Source of the DNA: Solirubrobacterales bacterium
GTDB lineage: Bacteria > Actinomycetota > Thermoleophilia > Solirubrobacterales > 70-9
Direction: 5' to 3'
Assembly (NCBI GenBank): GCA_025450195.1
Contig: JANWHW010000014.1
Coordinates: 1 to 47,449, forward strand
DNA length: 47,449 nt
Below, piece after piece: positions 19,620 through 26,782 of the stretch (positions are counted from its first letter, which is position 1; the number at the start of each line of letters is the position of its first letter). The notes below the pieces were generated by a model, which worked only from the letters and a program-made list of their open reading frames with translations, searched no databases and was not told the DNA's origin. A program made the position numbers and the translations under genes.

Positions 19620-19666
19620 TTGATGGGCTAAAAGCCGGCCTATATCTCCGGTTTCCGGCCCATCAA
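19620..19666. repeat. GATGGGCC palindromic repeat, copy B (intergenic)
   Basis: The left arm 19620-19638 (TTGATGGGCTAAAAGCCGG) pairs with 19648-19666 (CCGGTTTCCGGCCCATCAA) at 15 of 19 positions around a 9-nt loop. Word order and spacing match copy A at 5014-5062, so these are two members of one dispersed family. It lies downstream of the FHA gene and upstream of the TolB-like gene, both on the minus strand. The remainder of the 204-bp gap (19498-19701) shows nothing else clear. Confidence 0.75.
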
Positions 19667-19701
19667 TAGGAGAGGGGGCGCCAGGAGGGAGCCGGAGCGG
19701 C

Positions 19702-20286
19702 TCAGCGGGGGCGGTCGAGGCCGAGCTCGATGACGCGGGCGGCGATCAGGCGAGGACGCTCGCGGCCTGCATCGCCAGGCACATCGAGCTTTACCGCCAG
19801 CGCATCCAGTCGACGCTGGGCGGTTCGCTCGCTGACGTGCAATGCCTCCGCAATCTCGGCGCGAGTTGCCGGCCGGCCGGCGAAGGCGCCCTCGCTGCGG
19901 TAGGGAGCGACCAAGGCGGCCGCTGTCGCCCGCTCCTCCTCGGTGAGGGCAACGGAGGGTGCGAAGGCGGCCACCGTCTCCCCGCCTCTTCCCGGGAGCT
20001 TGTCCGAGACTTCGAGCCTGTGGCTGCCGATCGTCAGGACGTCGCCGTCACGGAGCCGGCGGGCTCGATCGAGTGGCTCCCCGTTCAGTGCCGTGCCGTT
20101 GCTGCTGTCGAGGTCGGTTGCCATCAGCACCCCGCCCCGACTCTCGATCTCGAGGTGATTCCAAGAAACGGCCTCGTCGTCGATGCAGATATCGGCATCG
20201 GGATCGCGGCCTACCACGGTGCGCTCGGACAGCGAGAACGAGCGTGGCTCGCCCCCCTCTCCCGTCAGCCAGATTCGCGCATCCAT
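19702..20286 (-). CDS. FHA-domain protein with C-terminal winged-helix segment
   Basis: A 194-residue protein. Residues about 20-95 are a forkhead-associated domain with the core phosphothreonine-binding residues (VVGRDPDADI, SWNHLEI with Ser41 and His44, DSSNGTALNG). Residues about 112-194 look like a small helix-turn-helix (TRAEIAEALHVSERTAQRRLDAL). Such a fusion could couple phosphothreonine recognition to DNA binding or to dimerisation. The kinase at 16436-18259 is a plausible partner. The start at 20286 is set by a TATGCT box (20296-20301) 9 nt upstream. The gene diverges from rpiA with only 26 bp between. Confidence 0.85.
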   Translation of the reverse strand: MDARIWLTGEGGEPRSFSLSERTVVGRDPDADICIDDEAVSWNHLEIESRGGVLMATDLDSSNGTALNGEPLDRARRLRDGDVLTIGSHRLEVSDKLPGRGGETVAAFAPSVALTEEERATAAALVAPYRSEGAFAGRPATRAEIAEALHVSERTAQRRLDALAVKLDVPGDAGRERPRLIAARVIELGLDRPR

Positions 20287-20312
20287 CGCCCCGCGAGCAT
20301 AAAGTCCCGGCG
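20287..20312. promoter_or_regulatory. overlapping divergent promoters, FHA gene / rpiA
   Basis: In 26 bp, TATGCT on the minus strand (20296-20301) serves the FHA gene and TAAAGT on the plus strand (20300-20305) serves rpiA. The two -10 boxes overlap by two bases, and each -35 region must lie inside the other gene's coding sequence. Polymerase could occupy only one at a time. Both messages would be leaderless (9 and 7 nt from box to start codon). Confidence 0.55.
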
Positions 20313-20963
20313 GTGAGTCCCGCCGACGAGGAGAAGCGAATCGCCGCGGAGGCAGCGGCGGAGCTCGTCGAGGACGGGATGACCGTGGGGCTGGGAACCG
20401 GCTCAACGGTGGCCCACCTGCTGCCGGCGATCGCGCGGCGCGGGCTCAGCGGCATCCGCTGCGTCGCGACCTCGATCGCCACCGAGGAACAGGCCCGCGA
20501 GCTCGGCGTCCCGGTCGAGGAGTTCAGCAAGCTGGAGCGGCTCGACATCGCGATCGACGGCACCGACCAGGTCACCCCCGACGGCTGGCTGATCAAGGGC
20601 GGCGGCGGCGCGCACCTGCGCGAGAAGATCGTCGCGGCGGCGGCGGAACGATTCATCGTCATCTCCGATTCGAGCAAGCCGGTCGATTCGCTCACCTCTC
20701 CCGTCCCGCTCGAGCTGTTCGCGTTCGGCCTGCGCGCGACCCTGGCGCGGCTCGGAGATGAGGTCAAGCTGCGCGACGTCCCCCGCAGCCCCGACGACGG
20801 TGTGATCGCGGACTACCTAGGTGAGGTCGGCGATCCAGCGGTGCTGGCGGCCCGCCTCGAGTCCGACCCCGGCATTGCCGCTCATGGCCTCTTCCCCCCG
20901 GATATGGTGAGCGAAGTGCTGATGGGGACCGGGAGCGCCGTTGACCGTTTTTCGTTGAGCTGA
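20313..20963 (+). CDS. rpiA: ribose-5-phosphate isomerase A
   Basis: A 216-residue enzyme interconverting ribulose 5-phosphate and ribose 5-phosphate. Signatures are GLGTGSTVAHLL (phosphate loop), AIDGTDQV (catalytic acidic residues), KGGGGAHLREKIV and VISDSSKPVD. An open frame extends upstream, but GTG 20313 is chosen because it starts at the family's N-terminus (helix PADEEKRIAAEAAAELV) and lies 7 nt after TAAAGT. It follows the pattern of pentose-phosphate genes nearby. The FAD oxidoreductase gene follows after 18 bp and may be cotranscribed. Confidence 0.94.
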   Translation: MSPADEEKRIAAEAAAELVEDGMTVGLGTGSTVAHLLPAIARRGLSGIRCVATSIATEEQARELGVPVEEFSKLERLDIAIDGTDQVTPDGWLIKGGGGAHLREKIVAAAAERFIVISDSSKPVDSLTSPVPLELFAFGLRATLARLGDEVKLRDVPRSPDDGVIADYLGEVGDPAVLAARLESDPGIAAHGLFPPDMVSEVLMGTGSAVDRFSLS

Positions 20964-20981
20964 CCTTCGAGGAGGACCCGC

Positions 20982-22352
20982 ATGAGTGATTTCGCCGAGC
21001 TGTCGATCGACGGCCGGATCGCAACCCCAAGCGATAGCGACTGGGACGAGGTACGCCTCGGCTGGAACCTCGCCATCGACCAACGCCCGGAGGCAGTCGC
21101 CCTGGTCGCTAATGCCGAGGACATCGCGAAGACGGTGGCCTTCGCTGCCAGCCACGACCTGCGGGTCGCCGGTCAAGGGACCGGCCACGGCTCGACGGGC
21201 CTCCCCCCTCTCGATGAGACGATCCTGATCAAGACCGCGGCAATGCGGGGAGTCGAGATTGACCCGGACGCGCAAACCGCGCGGGTCGAGGCGGGAGTGC
21301 TGTCGCTCGAGCTGGGCGAAGCCGGCCAGCCCAACGGACTTTGTGGGATGCCGGGCTCATCTCCCGATGTCGGAATCGTCGGCTACACGCTGGGCGGCGG
21401 CCTCAGCTGGCTCGCGCGCAAGCACGGCTTCGCCTGCAACCGGGTGACGGCGATCGAGGTCGTCACCGCCGCGGGCGAGCAGCGGACGGTCAACGCCGAC
21501 GACGGAGCCGACCTCTTCTGGGCGCTGCGCGGAGGGGGCGGCGGCTACGCCATCGTTACCGCCCTGCACATCGCGCTGCTGCCGATCGCCGAGGCCTACG
21601 CGGGTGCCCTACTCTTCCCCGCCGCGGTCGGCGCCGATGCGGTCCGCACCTACCGCGACTGGGCCGCCGAGGCCCCCGACGAGGTCACCTCGGTCGTCCG
21701 CTTCCTGACGCCACCGCCGATCCCCGACGTGCCGGAGCCCCTGCGCGGCACGCCGCTGCTGACTATCACCGGCGCCTGCATCGGGACTCAGGAGGAGGGC
21801 GAAGTCGCCTTCGCCCCGCTGCGCCAGATCGGCGAGACGCTCATGGACACCTTCGGGTGGATGCCGACCGTCGGCCTCAGCCGGATCCACATGGACCCGG
21901 AGAACCCGGTCCCGGGAGTTGGCGAAGGCGGCCTGGTCAAGGAGCTGACCGACGAGGCGATCGACGCCTTCGTCGGCGTCGCCGGCCCCGACTCCGGCAC
22001 GCCGCTGCTGCTCTCGGAGCTGCGCATGCTCGGCGGCGCCTTGGGCCGCCCAGCCGAAAACGCCGGCGCCCTCAGCCACATCGACGCCGACTATGCGATC
22101 TACAGCGTGGGGATGGCGATGACGCCCGAGATGGGAGATGCGGCCCGTGCCCACCTGAAGAAGATCGGTGAGACGATGAAGCCTTGGAGCAGCGAGGGCT
22201 CCTACTTCAACTTCACCGAAGCACCCTGTGACGTCGACGCGATCCTTCCACCCAGCGTCTGCGACAGGCTCCGAGAGGTCAAGCGCGCCTGGGACCCTGA
22301 GGGCCGAGTCGTCGCCAATCACGCCGTTGCCTCAGCCGCGACCCGATCCTGA
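20982..22352 (+). CDS. FAD-binding oxidoreductase (berberine bridge enzyme-like)
   Basis: A 456-residue flavoprotein of the vanillyl-alcohol-oxidase superfamily. The PCMH FAD domain shows GQGTGHGSTG with His69, the expected 8-alpha-histidyl FAD anchor, then PDVGIVGYTLGGGLSWLARKHG. The second covalent Cys of bicovalent members appears absent (SSPDVG in its place), so single-point attachment is expected. A C-terminal BBE strand region is present (SYFNF, DRLREVKRAWDPEGRVVANH). Substrates in this family are sugars, alcohols or aromatic compounds. A clear GAGGAGG ribosome site precedes ATG 20982. Confidence 0.88.
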   Translation: MSDFAELSIDGRIATPSDSDWDEVRLGWNLAIDQRPEAVALVANAEDIAKTVAFAASHDLRVAGQGTGHGSTGLPPLDETILIKTAAMRGVEIDPDAQTARVEAGVLSLELGEAGQPNGLCGMPGSSPDVGIVGYTLGGGLSWLARKHGFACNRVTAIEVVTAAGEQRTVNADDGADLFWALRGGGGGYAIVTALHIALLPIAEAYAGALLFPAAVGADAVRTYRDWAAEAPDEVTSVVRFLTPPPIPDVPEPLRGTPLLTITGACIGTQEEGEVAFAPLRQIGETLMDTFGWMPTVGLSRIHMDPENPVPGVGEGGLVKELTDEAIDAFVGVAGPDSGTPLLLSELRMLGGALGRPAENAGALSHIDADYAIYSVGMAMTPEMGDAARAHLKKIGETMKPWSSEGSYFNFTEAPCDVDAILPPSVCDRLREVKRAWDPEGRVVANHAVASAATRS

Positions 22353-22363
22353 ATCGATCAGCC

Positions 22364-22385
22364 TAGTGGTACAATTTACCCACTA
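22364..22385. promoter_or_regulatory. palindromic operator overlapping leaderless promoter
   Basis: TAGTGG (22364-22369) and CCACTA (22380-22385) form an inverted repeat with a 10-bp spacer that contains the -10 box TACAAT (22370-22375). The start ATG begins on the last base of the right half-site. A protein bound here would cover the -10 box and transcription start, as in autoregulated toxin-antitoxin operons. Confidence 0.6.
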
Positions 22386-22876
22386 TGGCTTTTGTGGTTT
22401 CAACCAAGCGCGGCACATTCGAGATACGGGAATCTCAAAGCACCCCTAAGGGCCCCCGCAGCCGCACCCTTGCCACGTTCAGCGAGCTGGATGAGGAAGC
22501 GATTGAGAGAGCACGGGGAAGGGCCGCCAAGCCCATCGACGCCGAGAGGCTGAGAACCGCGGCTAGACGGGTGGGAGCCCCGACAGCACAAGCGCCCGCC
22601 AACCGAGCCGCAAGAGAGCTGCTCGCGGAGATTGGCATCAACAGGGAGCCCGAACCCAAGCTGAGGCGTTTGCTCTCCGCGATGCTCGGCGACCCCACTG
22701 GGTCATCCATCATCCCCGCCGATCCGAGTCGCGCGGTGGCCCAATGGATGGCTGCTACCCCGAGGGATCGCGGCAAGACGCTCGTCGAGCTGCTGTTGCT
22801 GGCTGATGCGCTGCCGCACGGCGACCGGAGAGGCAAGCCGCTCCGGTTTCCCCGACTGGACTCGACAAGGGCATGA
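22385..22876 (+). CDS. putative antitoxin/partner of AbiEii-like nucleotidyltransferase
   Basis: A 163-residue protein I recognise only as the type found before AbiEii-like genes in actinobacteria. The N-terminus (residues 1-30, FVVSTKRGTFEIRES then GPRSRTLATF) looks like a small beta unit. Residues about 30-110 are helical and rich in Arg/Ala. The C-terminal half (PADPSRAVAQWMAATPRDRGKTLVELLLLADAL) may be a helical binding domain. Stop and next start overlap (ATGA at 22873), showing tight coupling. No DNA-binding motif is certain, although the operator at its start suggests autoregulation by the pair. Confidence 0.6.
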   Translation: MAFVVSTKRGTFEIRESQSTPKGPRSRTLATFSELDEEAIERARGRAAKPIDAERLRTAARRVGAPTAQAPANRAARELLAEIGINREPEPKLRRLLSAMLGDPTGSSIIPADPSRAVAQWMAATPRDRGKTLVELLLLADALPHGDRRGKPLRFPRLDSTRA

Positions 22877-23451
22877 CCCCTCCTGGCCCTGCCGAGCCAT
22901 CGCTGCCCGACAAGGTCATCTCGATCCACGAGCGCCTCACCACCGCAGAGATCCCCCATGCGATTGGCGGTGCCCTCGCCCTCGCCTACTACGCCGAGCC
23001 CCGCGCGACGATCGACATCGACCTCAACATCTTTGTGCCGGCTGAGCGTTGGCAAGAGGTGGTCGATGCCCTGGCTCCGCTAGGGGTCAATGCCGAAGAT
23101 CTCGATTCGGAGGCTTTGCTGCGCGACGGCCAGTGCCGGCTCTGGTGGGGAGATAATCCCGTCGATCTCTTCTTCGCCTACGACCCGATCCACGAGGCGA
23201 TGCGCAAGGCGTCTCGGCAAGTGCCGTTCGCCGAAACCACGCTGCCAATCCTCTCACCAGAGCACCTCACAGTCTGCAAGGCGATGTTCGACCGGCCCAA
23301 GGACTGGCTCGATATCGAGCAGATACTGGTCGCCACCGACGAGCTCGACCTGGCTGAGATCGAAGGATGGCTGAAGAAGATGGTGGGTGGACAGGATCAC
23401 CGGATGCGGCGCCTCGAAGAGCTGAAAGTGGCCCTCTCGATCGAGGACTAG
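22873..23451 (+). CDS. AbiEii/MNT-type nucleotidyltransferase, putative toxin
   Basis: A 192-residue polymerase-beta-fold nucleotidyltransferase. The active site is IGGALALAYY (Gly32-Gly33), the Asp48-x-Asp50 pair in ATIDIDL, and a third Asp98 in VDLFFA. Downstream, Lys136 and FDRPKDWLDIEQIL match the AbiEii-type KxxxDRxKDxxD motif. All catalytic residues are present. Related toxins pyrophosphorylate or nucleotidylate tRNA or proteins, and AbiE systems act in phage defence. It is coupled to the preceding gene and followed, 8 bp on, by the convergent pgl gene. Activity is inferred from family and context. Confidence 0.78.
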   Translation: MTPPGPAEPSLPDKVISIHERLTTAEIPHAIGGALALAYYAEPRATIDIDLNIFVPAERWQEVVDALAPLGVNAEDLDSEALLRDGQCRLWWGDNPVDLFFAYDPIHEAMRKASRQVPFAETTLPILSPEHLTVCKAMFDRPKDWLDIEQILVATDELDLAEIEGWLKKMVGGQDHRMRRLEELKVALSIED

Positions 23452-23459
23452 CGCAGCTA

Positions 23460-24149
23460 CTATTGGGACTCGTCTGCGGTGGACTCCCCTGCCGCAGCCT
23501 CGTCCGCGACGATGACCATGTCGTCGTTCTCGACCCGACCGGCTGGAATCGAAGGGTCGCCCGCCCTCAGCTTGGCCAACGACTCCCGGGGCTGCTCGCC
23601 GATCACAAACCAGAGGATCTTTCGCGCCGCCTCCAGGGCGGGGTAGGTGAAGGTCATGCGACGGTGGCCCTGGTACTCGCCCTCGGTCAGCGCGACATTC
23701 CGATTGGTCACTTCGAGCACCGGGTCCTCGGGAACCAGGGAGGCGGTGTGACCGTCCGGGCCCAAGCCGAGGTGGACCAGATCGAGCCGATCGGGGAGCT
23801 GCGATTCGTAGTCGATGGCGGCGGCGTCGAGGTCGCGGCTCGTGACCGGCATCGGCCGCACCGCCGCCTGATGGGCAATCGAGAGCATGCTGATCAGGTG
23901 GGTGAGGTTGCGGGCTTCGTCGCCAGGCGGGGCGATCCGCTCGTCGACCTGGAAGATCTGAGTCTGCTCCCAGGGCATCCCCTCCATGTCGCCGAGCAGG
24001 GCGATCATCCGCCATGGGGTTTTGCCGCCGCTCAGCCCAAGCGAGAACTCGCCTCGTGCCTCAACCGCCTCGCGACCGGCTGTGACGATCAGCTCCGCCC
24101 CACGCTGGGAAGCCACATTGGGTTCTGCAAATACCTCGAGCTCGCTCAT
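23460..24149 (-). CDS. pgl: 6-phosphogluconolactonase
   Basis: A 229-residue cytosolic hydrolase opening 6-phosphogluconolactone, the second step of the oxidative pentose pathway. It has the NagB/DevB-type fold with LGLSGGKTPWRMIALL, FQVDERIAPP (a family signature), HLGLGPDGHTASLVP with the catalytic His, and ARKILWFVIG near the C-terminus. Its start overlaps the end of gnd (ATGA at 24146-24149), so the order gnd-pgl is transcribed as one unit on the minus strand. The acidic C-terminal tail (AAAGESTADESQ) is extra. Confidence 0.93.
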   Translation of the reverse strand: MSELEVFAEPNVASQRGAELIVTAGREAVEARGEFSLGLSGGKTPWRMIALLGDMEGMPWEQTQIFQVDERIAPPGDEARNLTHLISMLSIAHQAAVRPMPVTSRDLDAAAIDYESQLPDRLDLVHLGLGPDGHTASLVPEDPVLEVTNRNVALTEGEYQGHRRMTFTYPALEAARKILWFVIGEQPRESLAKLRAGDPSIPAGRVENDDMVIVADEAAAGESTADESQ

Positions 24150-25162
24150 GACTTCTTTTCGTCATGCCCCCCGAATTGCTTGCGCATCGCCGACAGCACT
24201 TTGTCGCCGAAGTCATCGAGTCCGCGCGAAGAGAAACGCTCATACAGCGCCGCGGTGAGGACCGGCGCCGGCACCCCCTCGTCGATGGCCGCAATCGAGG
24301 TCCAGCGTCCCTCGCCGGAGTCCGAGACGCGGCCGGCAAACTCATCGAGGTCAGCCGATTCCTGCATCGCCGCCGCAGTCAGATCCAGCAGCCAGGACCC
24401 GATCACGCTTCCGCGCCGCCAAACCTCCGCGATCTCCGGGAGATCGAGGTCGTACTGGTAGTACTCGGGATGGTCGAGTGGCGCCGTCTCAGCGTCCGCC
24501 TCGCGCTCCACCTTGCCTGCGTTTGCGTTGTGGAGGATGTTGAGCCCCTCCGCGTAGGCCGCCATCACCCCGTACTCGATCCCGTTGTGGACCATCTTCA
24601 CGAAGTGGCCGGCGCCGTTGGGGCCGCAGTGCAGGTAGCCATCCTCCGATGAGGAGGGGTCGCCGTCGCGGCCGGGGGTGCGCTCCGCCGACTCGACACC
24701 AGGGGCCAGCGAGGCGAAGATCGGATCGAGCCGCTCCACCGCCCCGTCGGGCCCGCCGATCATCAGGCAGTAGCCGCGCTCAAGGCCGAAGACGCCGCCG
24801 CTGGTGCCGCAGTCGATGAAGTCGATTCCTTTTTCGCGCAGCGCCTCCGCGCGGCGGATGTCGTCGCGGTAGTAGGAATTGCCGCCGTCGACGATCGCAT
24901 CGCCCGGTTCAAGCACGGCCGCCACGTCCTCGATCGTCTGCTCGGTGATCTCACCCGCGGGGACCATCACCCAGACGGATCGCGGCGCGGTCAACTTCGA
25001 CGCCAGCTCCTCCAGCGAGCCCACACCGTCGGCGCCCTCTTTCGCAAGCGCCGCTACCGCATCCGGGTTGACGTCGTAGGCGACGATCCTGTGGCCGTCC
25101 CGCATCAGGCGGCGCGCCATGTTGGCCCCCATGCGGCCAAGACCGACGATTCCGAGCTCCAT
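24146..25162 (-). CDS. gnd: 6-phosphogluconate dehydrogenase, short (NAD-type) form
   Basis: A 338-residue enzyme oxidatively decarboxylating 6-phosphogluconate to ribulose 5-phosphate. The dinucleotide motif is GLGRMGANMARRLM; further motifs are GGNSYYRDDIRRAE, FIDCGTSGGVFGLE and GAGHFVKMVHNGIEYG with the catalytic Lys. At about 340 residues it belongs to the short class (GndA/YqeC-like), distinct from the 470-residue NADP class. ATG 25162 is chosen over an upstream frame extension because it starts at the Rossmann strand. It diverges from zwf across a region with a 29-bp palindrome. Confidence 0.93.
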   Translation of the reverse strand: MELGIVGLGRMGANMARRLMRDGHRIVAYDVNPDAVAALAKEGADGVGSLEELASKLTAPRSVWVMVPAGEITEQTIEDVAAVLEPGDAIVDGGNSYYRDDIRRAEALREKGIDFIDCGTSGGVFGLERGYCLMIGGPDGAVERLDPIFASLAPGVESAERTPGRDGDPSSSEDGYLHCGPNGAGHFVKMVHNGIEYGVMAAYAEGLNILHNANAGKVEREADAETAPLDHPEYYQYDLDLPEIAEVWRRGSVIGSWLLDLTAAAMQESADLDEFAGRVSDSGEGRWTSIAAIDEGVPAPVLTAALYERFSSRGLDDFGDKVLSAMRKQFGGHDEKKS

Positions 25163-25243
25163 CTCAACCTCCACTGGTGAGCGCTGCAGGGACGACTGGT
25201 GGGCACGAGCCCGCCGCAATCCTAGGCGCTTTCACCGAGCTTG

Positions 25244-25272
25244 CCGCAACCGTCGACGTTCGACGCTTGCGG
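25244..25272. promoter_or_regulatory. 29-bp palindrome, candidate operator for zwf and gnd-pgl
   Basis: An inverted repeat with arms CCGCAACCGTCGA and TCGACGCTTGCGG matches itself at 24 of 29 positions. It sits in the 144-bp gap between the divergent gnd-pgl and zwf units, ending 20 bp before the zwf -10 box TAGCCT (25293-25298), so it covers the zwf -35 region. The two half-sites (CCGCAA and CGTCGA) are nested. A LacI- or GntR-type regulator is possible. Confidence 0.55.
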
Positions 25273-25306
25273 AGCGCGTGTTTCGGAGTGGATAGCCTGA
25301 CGTCGG

Positions 25307-26713
25307 ATGGCCAACGTCACGGCAAAGGGCGGCAACGGTGCAGAGGCCGACGTGCTGACGATCTTCGGGTTGACCGGCGACCTGGCGAAGAAGATGACCT
25401 TCCGGGCGCTCTACCGGTTGGAGGCTCGCGGCAAGCTCGGCTGCCCGATCGTCGGTGTCGCGATAGACGACTGGGATGTCGAGCGACTTCGCACGCATGC
25501 ACGCGAAGCGATCGCAGCCACCGTCACGGACCCCGACGAGGACGTCTTCTCGCGTCTGGCGGCGCGCTTCTCCTATGTTCAGGGGGACTACGGCGACCCT
25601 GCCACCTTCGAAGCGGTCGCAGCGGCGATCGGCGAGGCGAAGCAGCCTGTCTTCTACCTGGAGATCCCACCCTCACTCTTCTCGATGGTGGTGAAGGGCC
25701 TCGGCAATGCAGGGCTGACCGGCAACGCCCGGGTCGTGATCGAGAAGCCGTTCGGGCACGACCTCGCATCGGCGCAGGCGCTAAACGCCGAACTTCACGA
25801 GGTGCTCAGCGAGGAGCAGATCCTGCGGATCGACCACTTCCTCGGCAAGGAGCCGGTGATGGACATCTCCTACCTGCGCTTCGCCAACACCCTGCTCGAG
25901 CCAGTCTGGAACCGCGAGCACGTCGCCTACGTACAGATGACGATGGCGGAGGACTTCGGAGTCGCCGACCGGGGGCGGTTCTATGACCCGGTCGGCGCCC
26001 TGCGCGATGTGGTCGCGAACCACATCCTGCAGGTCCTAGCCCTGGTGGCAATGGAGCCACCCGCCGGCAATCACCCCGACTCGATACGCGACAAGAAGCT
26101 GGAGCTCTTCAAAGCAATCCGCAGCGCGGACCCCGAGCGCTACGTGCGCGGGCAGTACACGGGCTTCCTGGATGTCAAAGGCATCGCGAAGGACTCGACA
26201 ACCGAGACCTTCGCGGCGCTGGAGCTCGCGATCGACAACTGGCGCTGGAGCGGCGTGCCGTTCTTCGTGAGGGCCGGAAAGGAGATGCCGGTGAAGGCGA
26301 CGGAGGTCAGCGTCGTCTTCAAACGACCGCCTCCGCTGGGCGTCGGGGGCGGCAAGCGCCCCGGGCAGAACGAGATGACGGTCCGGATCGATCCCACGCC
26401 GGGCGCGCGGCTGCGCTTCCTCGCCAAGAAAGCGGGTGAGGAGGCCTTCGAGCCGGCCGACCTAGAGGTTCTCTTCGAGAAGGCCCCGGGGGAAGAGCCC
26501 GAGCCCTACGAGCGCCTGCTCGGCGACGCGCTGGCCGGCCACCGCCAGCTCTTCACCCGCGAGGACTCCGTTGAGGAGACCTGGCGAATAGTCGAGCCCC
26601 TGCTCGGCGAACCCGGCCCGGTTTACCCATATGAGCCCGGCACCTGGGGGCCCAAGGAGGCAGAGAAGCTCACGCGCGGCATCTGCAGCTGGTCCGACCC
26701 CTGGCTCCCCTGA
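25307..26713 (+). CDS. zwf: glucose-6-phosphate 1-dehydrogenase
   Basis: A 468-residue enzyme starting the oxidative pentose phosphate pathway. The coenzyme loop reads GLTGDLAKKMTFRALYRLE, a variant of the usual GxxGDLAxRKLxPALF. The active-site segment RIDHFLGKEPV with the catalytic His region is intact, as is the VVIEKPFGHDL strand. It starts at ATG 25307, 8 nt after TAGCCT, suggesting a leaderless message. The usual actinobacterial partner opcA is not seen nearby. It diverges from gnd-pgl, so the three oxidative genes can be jointly controlled. Confidence 0.94.
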   Translation: MANVTAKGGNGAEADVLTIFGLTGDLAKKMTFRALYRLEARGKLGCPIVGVAIDDWDVERLRTHAREAIAATVTDPDEDVFSRLAARFSYVQGDYGDPATFEAVAAAIGEAKQPVFYLEIPPSLFSMVVKGLGNAGLTGNARVVIEKPFGHDLASAQALNAELHEVLSEEQILRIDHFLGKEPVMDISYLRFANTLLEPVWNREHVAYVQMTMAEDFGVADRGRFYDPVGALRDVVANHILQVLALVAMEPPAGNHPDSIRDKKLELFKAIRSADPERYVRGQYTGFLDVKGIAKDSTTETFAALELAIDNWRWSGVPFFVRAGKEMPVKATEVSVVFKRPPPLGVGGGKRPGQNEMTVRIDPTPGARLRFLAKKAGEEAFEPADLEVLFEKAPGEEPEPYERLLGDALAGHRQLFTREDSVEETWRIVEPLLGEPGPVYPYEPGTWGPKEAEKLTRGICSWSDPWLP

Positions 26714-26782
26714 CCCTGGCCCCAATCCTCAATCGCCGGGGTGGCCTGTCCCGCAGATGGCTCGCCGTACGTTTACAAATTG

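Noticed and set aside
23460-26713. F420-dependent glucose-6-phosphate dehydrogenase as an alternative reading of zwf
   Set aside because: The sequence has the classical Zwf GDLAKK loop and RIDHFLGKEPV motif, not the luciferase-like barrel of F420-dependent enzymes.
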